A stretch of DNA of 64,000 nt from Candidatus Gastranaerophilales bacterium (GCA_928722015.1 CAKMWI010000007.1:186001-250000), one strand, 5' to 3'; counted from the stretch's first letter, positions 44,101 to 52,101 are shown. Numbers and translations are program-made. Notes: generated by a model not told the origin, from the sequence alone.

Positions 44101-45043
44101 TAAAAATCAAAAATCTTCAGAAGTAATGCAATTAACAACTCAGGAAACAAACACAACATTAACAACCGGAGAGACTTCAACAACTCAAGAAACAAATACA
44201 ACATCAACAACCGGCGAGACTTCAACAACTCAAGAAACAAACACAACATTAACAACCGGCGAGACTTCAACAACTCAGGAAACAAATACAACATCAACAA
44301 CCGGAGAAACTTCAACAACTCAAGAAACAAATACAACATTAACAACCGGCGAGACTTCAACAACTCAGGAAACAAATACAACATCAACAACCGGAGAAAC
44401 TTCAACAACTCAGGAAGAAAATGTTGAAGAGATTGCAAAACAGGAAAATACTAAGATAATTGCTCAAGATACTAAAACATCTCAAGAGAACTTGGCTGAA
44501 CAGATAAATTCACTTGAAAATGCTAATCAGACAGCTGCAGATAATTCTGAAAAGGTTGATGAAATTCTTAAAAATAATATGACTAAACTTTCTAGTCTTC
44601 AACAGCAATTTGAAAATCTTAATTCTTCTATTCAAAACGCAAATCCGGATGAAGTTACAGATGAAATAAATCCAGTAAAAGCTGAACTTGAATCCGGTTC
44701 AGATAGAATTAACACAATTATTACAAATAATAACAATCGTATTAATATGATTTCACAACCGGAAGAAGAAGTTCTTGGGGTTGATGACAATATTGATATT
44801 GAAACTCAAGACACATCTAATGAAGTTCCTGCGGTAGTTAATGAAGAAGATGATGAAACTTCTGAAGATACTAATATTCTTGCAGCTTCAGCTTCAACGA
44901 ATGCCAATGTGAATGCAACTACTATAACTGATGATAAGGCAGATCGAAAACTTTCTCGATTCAATATGGATAGTATAATTGAATCTAAAAAGAAAAAGAA
45001 AAAAGTTCTTGCTGTTTCTGCAGCTAAAGGTGGTAAAGCTTAA
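41195..45043 (+). CDS. giant low-complexity/coiled-coil protein with internal tandem repeat
   Basis: 1282 residues, start GTG behind AAAGGGC. The N-terminal 130 residues are ordered (ADLAAQYNPRVVEYALKLKA, LGLAQMAAACP). A coiled-coil stretch (about 145-270), a hydrophobic patch near 450-470 (FVLPLGGRPELALL), a second coiled coil (about 475-540), and a hydrophobic block (about 665-735, AMGAYNMAVAVPLL...GPGAIASGTVGL) able to form two or three membrane passes follow. After that come about 500 N/T/S/Q-rich residues containing six 15-residue repeats, and a basic end KKKKKKVLAVSAAKGGKA. No Sec signal. It resembles a surface or secreted structural protein; the export route is unknown. Confidence 0.7.
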   Translation: MKVSSKEHSNLGTSDNTTGVTIDADLAAQYNPRVVEYALKLKAKNGNKYSDEFYLEYARNIDLQEMNGKYGLGLAQMAAACPIQDSDWAGYSYEEILQMENNGYKIPEEVLLWAHAQQESDVTAYEVITGSVETDDSSSTDEVTGDFDLNNLQKKAKEYTTKSEKAEEQAQKNLEEFNTLKAKASKIKQEKENTYQDSMKEITNLTNEWKKLDEKSKNGSLSASERKRYQDLSRMLGNESSIMDDIQVDSKDLDDLLSSMNLLMTGANDNITLANDTIKAANDLAGFQVNYNSEQKTYNTSGIVYSNSGLLTDLLYGAPGSTIQRIALDAGTELAQQSDDIITDMNTPESTELNQFATEYTTEAKRVQENVKSVNGNNDESKKMQVQDENSTQNAATNSAVNQPVQQVNKNSQNSDNTSNVSKSTGNKDTEVSNGGKNPNFFVLPLGGRPELALLATTTSIISTANLRNKQKDVNNTEKKLKKDLQKTNKEVQKVSRDADRIEKKHAEFVQRADAYSAQLEMLVAAEEEKQLAAQQEMEKKAQKQAGSNSVASQNPVNGQNNAANTTVAAGTMANMQGVNSTQEEETEQQTPEQSPEIDAVMKQLNYLSSADQQIMASLVKPIAKAKSSVAANQKSAKSLKAQNASLDERNSNNKKVQRNTIICGGMTTAMGAYNMAVAVPLLHTGIAMSSFPPTAATGAALVAFATKWIIIASLQLSLGPGAIASGTVGLVASGDVSDDIKEHDKTYADVLKASNANNKALRLANNVVTQSEQIVAPDPANSGPKFQKNNTSDNIMNSDLSTSRTEVMTFKDIKDINNIPQGPTNLSNPLNDTKKSSQNSNEPIQNDTTSNSNQVNETVKASTSGISRTSATTSAENKQQKTFTIQKNEANTTGANNYVNQSNIGARENAAESISAQQVNALQNNGIQSSTAQIQQNSLATGRTQAVAKVGAAKPTNIAFAASQSASDKNQKSSEVMQLTTQETNTTLTTGETSTTQETNTTSTTGETSTTQETNTTLTTGETSTTQETNTTSTTGETSTTQETNTTLTTGETSTTQETNTTSTTGETSTTQEENVEEIAKQENTKIIAQDTKTSQENLAEQINSLENANQTAADNSEKVDEILKNNMTKLSSLQQQFENLNSSIQNANPDEVTDEINPVKAELESGSDRINTIITNNNNRINMISQPEEEVLGVDDNIDIETQDTSNEVPAVVNEEDDETSEDTNILAASASTNANVNATTITDDKADRKLSRFNMDSIIESKKKKKKVLAVSAAKGGKA
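44135..44404 (+). repeat. in-frame tandem repeat, 6 x 45 bp (3 x 90 bp higher order)
   Basis: Six copies encode TTQETNTT[L/S]TTGETS. Position 9 alternates Leu, Ser, Leu, Ser, Leu, Ser, so the true unit of duplication is 90 bp in three copies. Silent differences (GGA/GGC, CAA/CAG) occur between copies, showing they are recent but not identical. Confidence 0.97.
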
Positions 45044-45066
45044 TAAAAAGGCATTTAATCAAAATA

Positions 45067-45096
45067 AAAAGCGACAGGGAAATGCCTGTCGCTTTT
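45067..45096. terminator. bidirectional terminator
   Basis: AAAAGCGACAGG (45067-45078) pairs with 45085-45096 across a 6-nt loop, between the giant gene and convergent adhE. Confidence 0.92.
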
Positions 45097-45116
45097 GAAT
45101 GTTGTATCAAATCAAA

Positions 45117-47801
45117 TTATTTTGATTTTTTAGCTGTAGGATAATAATCTCTTACAACACCTTCAAATGCATCGATATAAATCTGTTTAATATCTGACAT
45201 TAGAGGGTATGCAGGGTTAGCTCCTGTACATTGATCGTCAAATGCTAATTCAACCATTTCGTCAAGTTTTTCGTAGAAGTCTTTTTCATCTACTCCAAAG
45301 TCTTTAATTGAATTTGGTAAGTTGATATTTTTCATAAGTTTATCAACTGCCTCAATTAGCAATTCAACTTTTTCGTCGTCATTTTTGCCGCCCAAACCTA
45401 ATTCATCTGCTACCTGAGCATATTTTGTCTTAGCATTAGGATATTTGTATTGAGGGAAAATGGCTTGTTTTTTCGGACAATCTACAGCGTTATATTTAAT
45501 AACTTGTCTGATAAGAAGTGCATTTGCAACGCCATGTGGAACATGGAACATTGCGCCCAATTTGTGAGCCATAGAGTGGCACAATCCTAAGAAAGAGTTA
45601 GCGAATGCCATACCTGCAATTGTTGCTGCATAATGCATTTTTTCTCTTGCCATAGGGTCATTAGCACCTTCATTATATGATCTTTCCAAATATCTGAAGA
45701 CTAATTTTGAAGCTTCCAATGCATTTGAATTTGTAAAGTTTGTAGCCATACAAGATACATAAGCTTCTAATGCGTGAACTAAAGCGTCAATACCTGAAGC
45801 TGAAGTTAAGCCTTTTGGCATACCATCAACAAAGTTAGGGTCTATAATAGCCATATTTGGAGTTAAAGCGTAATCTGCGATTGCATATTTTACGTGAGTT
45901 TCATCATCTGTGATGATAGCAAATGGTGTAACTTCTGAACCTGTACCTGATGTTGTAGGAATAGCAACCATAGTAGCTTTTTTACCTAAATCAGGAATTC
46001 TGCAAATTCTTTTTCTGATATCCATGAATCTCATTGCAATATCTTCAAAATTTGTTTCAGGTTGTTCATATAATAGCCACATAATCTTAGCAGCATCCAT
46101 AGGAGAGCCGCCACCCAAAGAAATTATTACATCAGGTTCGTAAGGTCTAATCATTTCCATTGCCTGATTAATAGTTGATAATGTTGGATCCGGTTTAACA
46201 TCAAAGAAGATTTGATAATCAATACCGATTTCATCTAAGACATTTGTAATATTATAAACAGCTCCTGAATTGAATAAGAATCTGTCAGTTACAATAAATG
46301 CTCTTTTCTTTCCTTCAAGTTCGCGAAGAGCTAAATCAATAGCACCACGTTTAAAGTAGATTTTTTGAGGAACTTTAAACCATAACATGTTTTCTCTCCT
46401 TTCAGCAACTGTTTTGTAGTTTAATAAGTTTTCAACACCGATGTTACCGGAAACGGCATTTTTACCCCAAGAACCACAACCAAGAGAAAGAGATGGTTCT
46501 AATTTAAAGTTAAACAAATCACCGATACCGCCTTGAGCAGATGGAGAGTTAATTAGTACACGACATGCCGGCATTCTTTCAGCAAATTTGTCAACTCTTT
46601 CCTGATGACGAGTATCTGTGTAAAGGTCTGCAGAGTGTCCTGCACCACCTTTAGAAACTAGTTCATAAGTCATTTCGGTTGCTTCATCGAAATCTTTAGC
46701 TCTGTACATTGTTAATACAGGAGATAATTTTTCTCTTGAGAATGGATCGTTCCAATCAACTGCAGGTCTTTCAGCTAATAAAATTTTTGCAGTTTCAGGA
46801 ACTTCGAAGCCTGAAAGTTCAGCAATTCTATGTGCACTTTGTCCTACGATGTCAGGGTGTGCAGTACCACGTTTAGGATCAATGAATGGAAGATCTATCA
46901 TTTTCTTTTCTTCAGCTTCATTAATTAGATATGCACCTCTGTATATGAATTCTTTTTTTACTTCTTCGTATATTTTGTCAACAACAACAACAGACTGTTC
47001 TGATGCGCAAATCATACCATTATCAAAAGTTTTTGACATAAGTATTGAAGAAACAGCCATTTTGATATCAGCAGTTTCATCAATAACAGCTGCAGCATTA
47101 CCAGGTCCAACACCTAATGCAGGGTTTCCTGAAGAATATGCAGCTTTAACCATTCCTGGACCACCTGTTGCTAAAATGCAAGCTATATCAGGGTGTTTCA
47201 TTAATTGATTTGATAAATCAATTGATGGTACATCAATCCATCCGATAATATCTTCCGGAGCTCCAGCTTTAACTGCAGCGTCTAAAACGATTTTTGCAGC
47301 TTCGATAGTACATTTTGTAGCTCTAGGGTGTGGTGAAAATATAATAGCGTTTCTTGTTTTTAAGGCGATTAATGATTTAAAAATAGCAGTTGATGTTGGG
47401 TTTGTAGTAGGAACAATACCTGCTAGAATTCCAAGAGGTTCTGCAACTATTTTAATTCCGTTTGCCTTATCTTCTTTAATAATACCGCAAGTTTTGGCAT
47501 TTTTGTGTTTGTTGTAAATGTATTCAGAAGCAAAGTGATTTTTTATAATTTTGTCTTCTAATACACCCATACCTGTTTCTTCAACAGCCATTCTTGCTAG
47601 AGGAATACGAGCTTTGTCTGCTGCTGTTGCAGCTGCTTTAAAAATTTTATCAACTTGTTCTTGAGAAAAAGTTGAATAAAGTTTTTGAGCTTTTTTTACT
47701 CTTTCAATGAGTAATTCTAAATGTTCAGCGTTGTCAACCAACTCAGACTTAGTTAAAGCCTTTTCCAGGTTTTCAACAGTCTTTTTGCTTTTTGTTGTCA
47801 T
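45117..47801 (-). CDS. adhE: bifunctional acetaldehyde/alcohol dehydrogenase
   Basis: 894 residues, full length. The N-terminal aldehyde dehydrogenase half has catalytic Cys in FDNGMICASEQS and the NPTSTAIFKS region. The C-terminal iron alcohol dehydrogenase half (from about 460) has GGGSPMDAAKIMW, TTSGTGSEVTPF and iron-binding His in GLCHSMAHKLGAMFHVPHG. It converts acetyl-CoA to ethanol with two NADH, the main electron sink of fermentation. A Rex-type operator lies upstream. SD AAAAAGGAG. Confidence 0.99.
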   Translation of the reverse strand: MTTKSKKTVENLEKALTKSELVDNAEHLELLIERVKKAQKLYSTFSQEQVDKIFKAAATAADKARIPLARMAVEETGMGVLEDKIIKNHFASEYIYNKHKNAKTCGIIKEDKANGIKIVAEPLGILAGIVPTTNPTSTAIFKSLIALKTRNAIIFSPHPRATKCTIEAAKIVLDAAVKAGAPEDIIGWIDVPSIDLSNQLMKHPDIACILATGGPGMVKAAYSSGNPALGVGPGNAAAVIDETADIKMAVSSILMSKTFDNGMICASEQSVVVVDKIYEEVKKEFIYRGAYLINEAEEKKMIDLPFIDPKRGTAHPDIVGQSAHRIAELSGFEVPETAKILLAERPAVDWNDPFSREKLSPVLTMYRAKDFDEATEMTYELVSKGGAGHSADLYTDTRHQERVDKFAERMPACRVLINSPSAQGGIGDLFNFKLEPSLSLGCGSWGKNAVSGNIGVENLLNYKTVAERRENMLWFKVPQKIYFKRGAIDLALRELEGKKRAFIVTDRFLFNSGAVYNITNVLDEIGIDYQIFFDVKPDPTLSTINQAMEMIRPYEPDVIISLGGGSPMDAAKIMWLLYEQPETNFEDIAMRFMDIRKRICRIPDLGKKATMVAIPTTSGTGSEVTPFAIITDDETHVKYAIADYALTPNMAIIDPNFVDGMPKGLTSASGIDALVHALEAYVSCMATNFTNSNALEASKLVFRYLERSYNEGANDPMAREKMHYAATIAGMAFANSFLGLCHSMAHKLGAMFHVPHGVANALLIRQVIKYNAVDCPKKQAIFPQYKYPNAKTKYAQVADELGLGGKNDDEKVELLIEAVDKLMKNINLPNSIKDFGVDEKDFYEKLDEMVELAFDDQCTGANPAYPLMSDIKQIYIDAFEGVVRDYYPTAKKSK

Positions 47802-47858
47802 ATTTTTTCTCCTTTTTATACCACAGCATTTTACTATTAATATTAATGTCTGTATAAT

Positions 47859-47876
47859 TTGTGAAATTTATCACAA
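47859..47876. promoter_or_regulatory. Rex-type operator upstream of adhE
   Basis: TTGTGAAATTTATCACAA: perfect TTGTGA-N6-TCACAA, the redox repressor Rex consensus, about 58 bp upstream of the adhE ATG. Rex senses NADH/NAD+, and adhE is a classical target. It also fits the CRP half-site pattern TGTGA-N6-TCACA, which is the alternative. Confidence 0.75.
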
Positions 47877-48037
47877 TTACATTTTACAGTAAATATGTCA
47901 TGAAATCAAGTGTAAGATTTACAATCTTTATCTTTTCTTTATCTATAGGCTAAAGTTGCTCTAATAAAGAGTTTTAACAGTTTTTATGTCTGTTTATTAC
48001 GGTTTTGCGTGGAAAATTTTATTATTTTTAATAAAAA

Positions 48038-48058
48038 AAGAGTCTCTATCGAGACTCG
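48038..48058 (-). terminator. orphan minus-strand terminator
   Basis: Minus strand GAGTCTC-GATA-GAGACTC (7-bp stem) followed by seven T. It points away from any annotated minus-strand gene. Confidence 0.8.
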
Positions 48059-48300
48059 TTGGAATTAAGAATAGCTGGAAGTATGAAAAAGATTAATTAT
48101 ATTAAACTTGTTTCGTCGAATTTTTACAATTAGCCATTATGCTAATATAATCCTCCGGTTGGGGGATTATTTGTTGAAAAACTAATTATCCAATATAAAT
48201 TTACAGGTAAGTAAATGTCTCTAAGGTTCAATAATAAGTGTACTTTGGGCACTTTATCCTCAAATGCACTATTTTTCTATGTTTTAAACTTGTTCATAAA
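48038..48300 (-). ncRNA. candidate structured small RNA
   Basis: The orphan terminator needs a minus-strand transcript starting somewhere to its right. Two adjoining hairpins lie within: ATTAGC/GCTAAT (48129-48146) and a 10-bp stem ATAATCCTCC with GGGGGATTAT, tetraloop GGTT (48147-48170). An 11-codon ORF behind CGGAGG (minus) also exists. The 5' end is not identified. It does not match tmRNA, 6S, SRP or RNase P RNA as far as I can see. Confidence 0.35.
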
Positions 48301-48315
48301 ACTTTACAATTAGGG

Positions 48316-48344
48316 TTGACAAAAAATATTTTATAGTTTATAGT
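48316..48344 (+). promoter_or_regulatory. strong promoter of the 96-aa gene
   Basis: TTGACA (48316-48321), 17 bp, TATAGT (48339-48344). Confidence 0.88.
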
Positions 48345-48346
48345 GA

Positions 48347-48377
48347 AAGTGTTAGATGAAGTGTTAAATGAACACTT
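48347..48377. promoter_or_regulatory. operator-like repeats downstream of the promoter
   Basis: AAGTGTTA occurs twice, 12 bp apart (48347 and 48359), and AAGTGTT-AAATG-AACACTT (48359-48377) is a perfect 7-bp inverted repeat. The position at the transcript start suits a repressor site; an RNA hairpin is the alternative. Confidence 0.6.
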
Positions 48378-48399
48378 AATAACAAAGGAGGTAATAGAT

Positions 48400-48690
48400 A
48401 TGATTACAGTAAATCCTATAAATTTAAATACACAAAGACAAATTTCATTCAATGAAAGAAATATAAATAATAATTCTAAAGTTGGTTTAATGTCATTAGA
48501 CAAAAATGCAAAAAACAAAATCAATTTTGAAAAAGATTTATTTATTACACAAAAAGCAGACCCTGTTCAATCTAACCCATTGAAAGCTATAGGGTACAAT
48601 ATTGTAAAGGCTTATAATATACTATGCACTCCAAAAAGGCGTGCAGCCCAAACCGAATCTAATTACATACACTTGCCATATATGGCATAG
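48400..48690 (+). CDS. small protein with QISFNER motif (96 aa)
   Basis: Starts at ATG 48400 behind the near-perfect SD AAAGGAGG; an upstream in-frame ATG at 48343 lies in the -10 box and is rejected. The N terminus (MITVNPINLNTQRQISFNER) is Asn-rich with the F motif. The rest is basic, with CTPKRRAAQ near the end. It has no signal peptide. A strong promoter, operator repeats and strong SD suggest high, switchable expression. Function unknown. Confidence 0.65.
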   Translation: MITVNPINLNTQRQISFNERNINNNSKVGLMSLDKNAKNKINFEKDLFITQKADPVQSNPLKAIGYNIVKAYNILCTPKRRAAQTESNYIHLPYMA

Positions 48691-48740
48691 TGGTCAAAAA
48701 GAAAGACTTAACTCTTTCATTTACCCCACTTTATAACTAA

Positions 48741-48771
48741 AGCAATTACCCCAATTGCTGAAGTTTTTTTT
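48741..48771 (+). terminator. terminator after the 96-aa gene
   Basis: AGCAATT-ACCCC-AATTGCT (48741-48759), then GAAG and eight T. A smaller GAAAGA/TCTTTC hairpin (48701-48718) precedes it. Confidence 0.8.
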
Positions 48772-48780
48772 AGAAATTTG

Positions 48781-48816
48781 ATATATCCTTTCTTTGTAAT
48801 AAAAGAAAGGATATAT
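48781..48816 (+). promoter_or_regulatory. 15-bp perfect stem-loop that buries the rhodanese RBS
   Basis: ATATATCCTTTCTTT (48781-48795) pairs perfectly with 48802-48816, loop GTAATA. The right arm contains AAAGGAT, the SD of the gene starting at 48820, so translation should be blocked while the hairpin is closed. Confidence 0.7.
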
Positions 48817-48819
48817 TTT

Positions 48820-49206
48820 ATGAATGAAAAAATTAAAGAAATAAGGCAGGATACCCAGAAAGCAGAAGATTTTTTTACAAAAAGACTTGCTTATACGCTT
48901 GGACCTGTTGAGCTTAAGAATTTTATGGAAAAAGGCGGGGTAAAAGTTGTTGATGTAAGGTTGAAAGCTGATTACGATATTGCACATATCCCTGGGGCAA
49001 TATCAATACCTAAAGATGAATTAGATAAGCGCCTTACAGAGCTGTCAAAAGATGAAATTACAATAGTATATTGTTATAATCAGCAATGTCATTTAGGAGA
49101 TAATGCGTGTCTTATTCTTGCTGAGTATGGGTATCCTACAATGCTTATGGAAGGTGGTTTTAAGGTTTGGGTGGAAGATTTTCGCTTTGCTACAAGTCAA
49201 AGCTAG
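48820..49206 (+). CDS. rhodanese-domain protein
   Basis: 128 residues from ATG 48820; the longer frame to 48778 runs through the hairpin. A short helical start is followed by a single rhodanese domain: VKVVDVRLKADYDIAHIPGAISIP and active-site Cys in IVYCYNQQCHLGD, then GYPTMLMEGGFKVW. Sulfurtransferase or persulfide carrier. The active-site loop is C-Y-N-Q-Q-C, with a second Cys not usual in thiosulfate sulfurtransferases. Expression is likely controlled at the RBS hairpin. Confidence 0.9.
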   Translation: MNEKIKEIRQDTQKAEDFFTKRLAYTLGPVELKNFMEKGGVKVVDVRLKADYDIAHIPGAISIPKDELDKRLTELSKDEITIVYCYNQQCHLGDNACLILAEYGYPTMLMEGGFKVWVEDFRFATSQS

Positions 49207-49220
49207 TGAAATCTTAAGGT

Positions 49221-49262
49221 ATAAAATATTTGAGGCGGAATATTCCGCCTCAAATATTTTAT
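49221..49262. terminator. 42-bp perfect palindrome, terminator
   Basis: A fully symmetric 42-bp sequence centred on GGAATATTCC with GAGGCGGAA / TTCCGCCTC arms, flanked by A and T runs, 14 bp after the rhodanese stop. Confidence 0.88.
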
Positions 49263-49375
49263 TAGGACAAGTGCCTTTATTTTTTATTTGAAATCCTTAT
49301 TTTTGACATTTTTGTATGTTTATAATAATCTAACTATACATTGCATATTATATTTGCAATTTTGGAAATTCGGTT

Positions 49376-50578
49376 ATGAAAAAGAAAATATTAACAAGCG
49401 CAATATTACTTGGATTATTGATAGGTGAAACTTCATGTTTTACGCCTGTTTGTTTTGCGAAGATTTCACTATTTTCCAGAAGGGAAAAAAAAGAAGCTTA
49501 TTATTTTGATGTAGCAACATCCAGTTTTGATATGAAACAATATGAGCTTGCAATCGAATATTATACAAAAGTTATTGCTCTAAATTCTCAAAATTCGGAG
49601 GCTTATACAAAGCGCGGAAATGCGAAGTATATGCTTGGGCAATATAAAGATGCTGTAAAAGATTATACGAAAGCTCTTGAAATAGATCCTAATCGTGAAA
49701 ATATTTATTATAATCGAGGAATAGCAAAATCAAATTTGAAAGCTTATAATGAAGTAATAGATGATTATACAAAGGAGCTGGAGGTTAATCCTAAAAATAT
49801 AAATGCTTATTTGAACAGAGGGACGACAAAGGTTTTGCTCGGGCAGTATGACTCTGCTATTGAGGATTTCTCAAAGGTGCTTGAGCTTGATAATAAAAAT
49901 GAAACAGCGTATTATAACCGAGGAATTGCAAAACGTAATAAAAAAGACTATAAAGGTGCAATAGAGGATTACTCAAAAGTTATCGAAATTGATAAAGATA
50001 ATGTTGATGCTTATAACAATAGAGGAGTTGCTAAATATTACCTAAACGATTATAGTGGCGCAATTTCTGATTATTCGAAAGTTATTGAACTTAATAAAAA
50101 TTTCAAAAAAGCTTATTACAATAGAGGTCTTGCTAAATTAGGTTTAAAAAAATATGAGGATGCAATTTTAGATTTTACAAAAGAAATTGAGGTTAATCCG
50201 CAGAATGATTTGGCGTATTATGATAGGGGAATTGCTGAGAGCAATTTAGACCACTATGTTTCTGCAATAGATGATTTTACAAAAGCTATTGAAATTAATC
50301 CAAAAAATCCTGATTATTATGCAGAAAGAGGAGCTCTCATCAGTAAGACTGATGGAGATTTAAAAAAAGCTGAACAAGATTTGACAAAAGCTATTGAATT
50401 AGACCCTAATGATGCAGAAAAGTATCTTACACGTGCTGTAATATTTTGCAAATTAAAACTTTATCTTGTAGCGATTGATGATTTGAATATAGTAATAAAG
50501 ATGGATCCTAAAAATACTCAGGCCTATGATTTACGTTCATTCGCTATTAATACATTAAATTCCTCTGCTAAAAAATAA
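49376..50578 (+). CDS. exported TPR-repeat protein
   Basis: 400 residues. Signal peptide about residues 1-29 (MKKKILTSAILLGLLIG...VCFA), then ten consecutive 34-residue TPR units with the pattern AYxNRGxAKxxLxxYxxAIxDYxKxIEL, very regular. It is similar in style to the TPR protein at 1497-3041 but not in the same operon. Periplasmic scaffold for protein-protein contacts. No SD is obvious before the ATG. Confidence 0.85.
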   Translation: MKKKILTSAILLGLLIGETSCFTPVCFAKISLFSRREKKEAYYFDVATSSFDMKQYELAIEYYTKVIALNSQNSEAYTKRGNAKYMLGQYKDAVKDYTKALEIDPNRENIYYNRGIAKSNLKAYNEVIDDYTKELEVNPKNINAYLNRGTTKVLLGQYDSAIEDFSKVLELDNKNETAYYNRGIAKRNKKDYKGAIEDYSKVIEIDKDNVDAYNNRGVAKYYLNDYSGAISDYSKVIELNKNFKKAYYNRGLAKLGLKKYEDAILDFTKEIEVNPQNDLAYYDRGIAESNLDHYVSAIDDFTKAIEINPKNPDYYAERGALISKTDGDLKKAEQDLTKAIELDPNDAEKYLTRAVIFCKLKLYLVAIDDLNIVIKMDPKNTQAYDLRSFAINTLNSSAKK

Positions 50579-50648
50579 GTTTCAATCGTTTGTACCAGTT
50601 CCATATATAAAAACAGTGCTATAATTGCATTGTAAAGGAGAGATTTAT

Positions 50649-52046
50649 ATGGAAATTAAAATTGTAGAAAATGCAAAAGAGATTTTATGTGATGTTTTGA
50701 TTATTAATAAATTTGAGGGTAAAGAGACTTCAAATGCGTTAGTAAATCGATTTGCTCCAAAATCTTTTGAAGGGAAACCTGGTCAAATTTTTGTAATTCA
50801 TACTCAAAAAGAATATCCGGCAACGGAAATTTTAGCGATAGGTTTAGGTAAAGAACAAGAAATGGATAATAATATAATCCGTGAAAATATTGCAAAAGCT
50901 ATAAAAAAGAGTATTGAATTGAAGGCAAAAAGTGTGGCTATTGATTTCTCTACAGATTATGAGTTTATTATTCCTGCGATTATGGGATTATCAATAGCAA
51001 ATTATCATTTTGATAAATATAAAACAAAAAAGGAGCATAGAATATCTGAAGTTTATGTTTCAAATGTTTCAGGGCAGGCTGTTGAGTTGGCAAATACTAT
51101 TGGGGAATCACTTAAGCTTGCTCGTAATCTGGCAAATGAGCCGGCTGCGTTTGCTACTCCGTCTAAACTTGCAGAAATTGCTCAAGGGTTAGAAGGTATT
51201 AAAACTGTAATTTATGATGAACCAAAAATAAAAGAAATGGGAATGGGGGCTTTTTTAGCTGTAGCTAAAGGTAGTTCGCAGTCTCCTAAGTTTATTCACA
51301 TGAAATATACTTCTGACAATCCTAAAAAAAGAATTGCTATTATTGGTAAAGGATTATGTTTTGACAGTGGTGGGTTGGATATAAAGCCTCCTGCTTCAAT
51401 GTTAAATATGAAGGATGATATGTCTGGTGCGGCTTGTGTTATTGGTGTAATGAAAGCTTTAAATAAATTAAAACCTGAAGTGGAGGTGCACGGTATCATT
51501 GCGGCTTGTGAAAATATGCCATCTTCATCATCATATAAACCGGGAGATATTTTAACTGCAAAAAACGGAAAAACAATAGAAGTTGATAATACTGATGCCG
51601 AAGGACGATTAACCTTGGCGGATGCATTGTGTTATGCCTGTGAACTTGGAGTGGATGAGGTTATAGATATCGCAACATTGACAGGTGCCTGTATGGTAGC
51701 ATTGGGAACTGCAGCAGCAGGTATAATGGGTAATGATGATGAATTTATTAAAAATATTATTGAAGTTGGAAAATATTCAGGTGAAAAATACTGGCAACTC
51801 CCTATGTGGCAAGAATATCGAGATAATATGAATAGTGATGTTGCGGATATGAAAAATACAGGTACTCGTAATGGTGGAGCTTCGGCTGCTGGTATGTTCT
51901 TAAAAGAATTTGTTACAGATAGCGTAAAGTGGGCTCATATTGATATTGCTGGAACTGCATTTTTAGATAAACCGTATAAAGAGTTTTGCAAAGGTGCAAC
52001 AGGAGCAGGTGTAAGAACTTTATTAAGTTATATAACTTGTCAATAA
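50649..52046 (+). CDS. pepA: leucyl aminopeptidase, M17 family
   Basis: 465 residues from ATG 50649 behind AAAGGAGAG. Metal and substrate residues are present: GKGLCFDSGGLDIKPP with the catalytic Lys, MKDDMSGAA, and the family signature NTDAEGRLTLAD. Cytoplasmic hexameric two-zinc peptidase removing N-terminal residues. Single-gene unit. Confidence 0.97.
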   Translation: MEIKIVENAKEILCDVLIINKFEGKETSNALVNRFAPKSFEGKPGQIFVIHTQKEYPATEILAIGLGKEQEMDNNIIRENIAKAIKKSIELKAKSVAIDFSTDYEFIIPAIMGLSIANYHFDKYKTKKEHRISEVYVSNVSGQAVELANTIGESLKLARNLANEPAAFATPSKLAEIAQGLEGIKTVIYDEPKIKEMGMGAFLAVAKGSSQSPKFIHMKYTSDNPKKRIAIIGKGLCFDSGGLDIKPPASMLNMKDDMSGAACVIGVMKALNKLKPEVEVHGIIAACENMPSSSSYKPGDILTAKNGKTIEVDNTDAEGRLTLADALCYACELGVDEVIDIATLTGACMVALGTAAAGIMGNDDEFIKNIIEVGKYSGEKYWQLPMWQEYRDNMNSDVADMKNTGTRNGGASAAGMFLKEFVTDSVKWAHIDIAGTAFLDKPYKEFCKGATGAGVRTLLSYITCQ

Positions 52047-52065
52047 TATATTCTGTAGATATTTT

Positions 52066-52101
52066 AAAATAGGAGTTATTTATTCAGGTAACTCCTATTT
52101 T
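52066..52101 (+). terminator. terminator after pepA
   Basis: AAAATAGGAGTTA (52066-52078) pairs with 52089-52101, 10-nt loop, then T run. Confidence 0.9.

Larger units (their letters stand above)
47802..48399. other. 598-bp intergenic region: Rex-type site, structured RNA candidate, controlled promoter
   Basis: From the left: adhE leader and Rex-like palindrome, a minus-strand orphan terminator (48038-48058), paired hairpins at 48129-48170, then the promoter and operator repeats of the plus-strand 96-aa gene. No protein gene is evident. Confidence 0.7.

Noticed and set aside
44135..44404. CRISPR-like tandem repeat
   Set aside because: Units are contiguous and in frame, with no spacers; it is a coding repeat.
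44064..44438. 124-codon minus-strand frame with Leu-rich repeats
   Set aside because: It is the reverse reading of the 45-bp coding repeat in the giant protein gene and has no promoter or SD.
47859..47876. CRP site at adhE
   Set aside because: The half sites fit CRP too, but TTGTGA-N6-TCACAA at adhE is the classic Rex arrangement. Kept only as the alternative.
48294..48524. 76-codon minus-strand frame over the 96-aa gene
   Set aside because: It runs antisense across a strong promoter and SD of the plus-strand gene, and its sequence is low-complexity hydrophobic.
49103..49291. 62-codon plus-strand frame over the rhodanese end
   Set aside because: It overlaps the rhodanese gene and runs through the 42-bp terminator palindrome.
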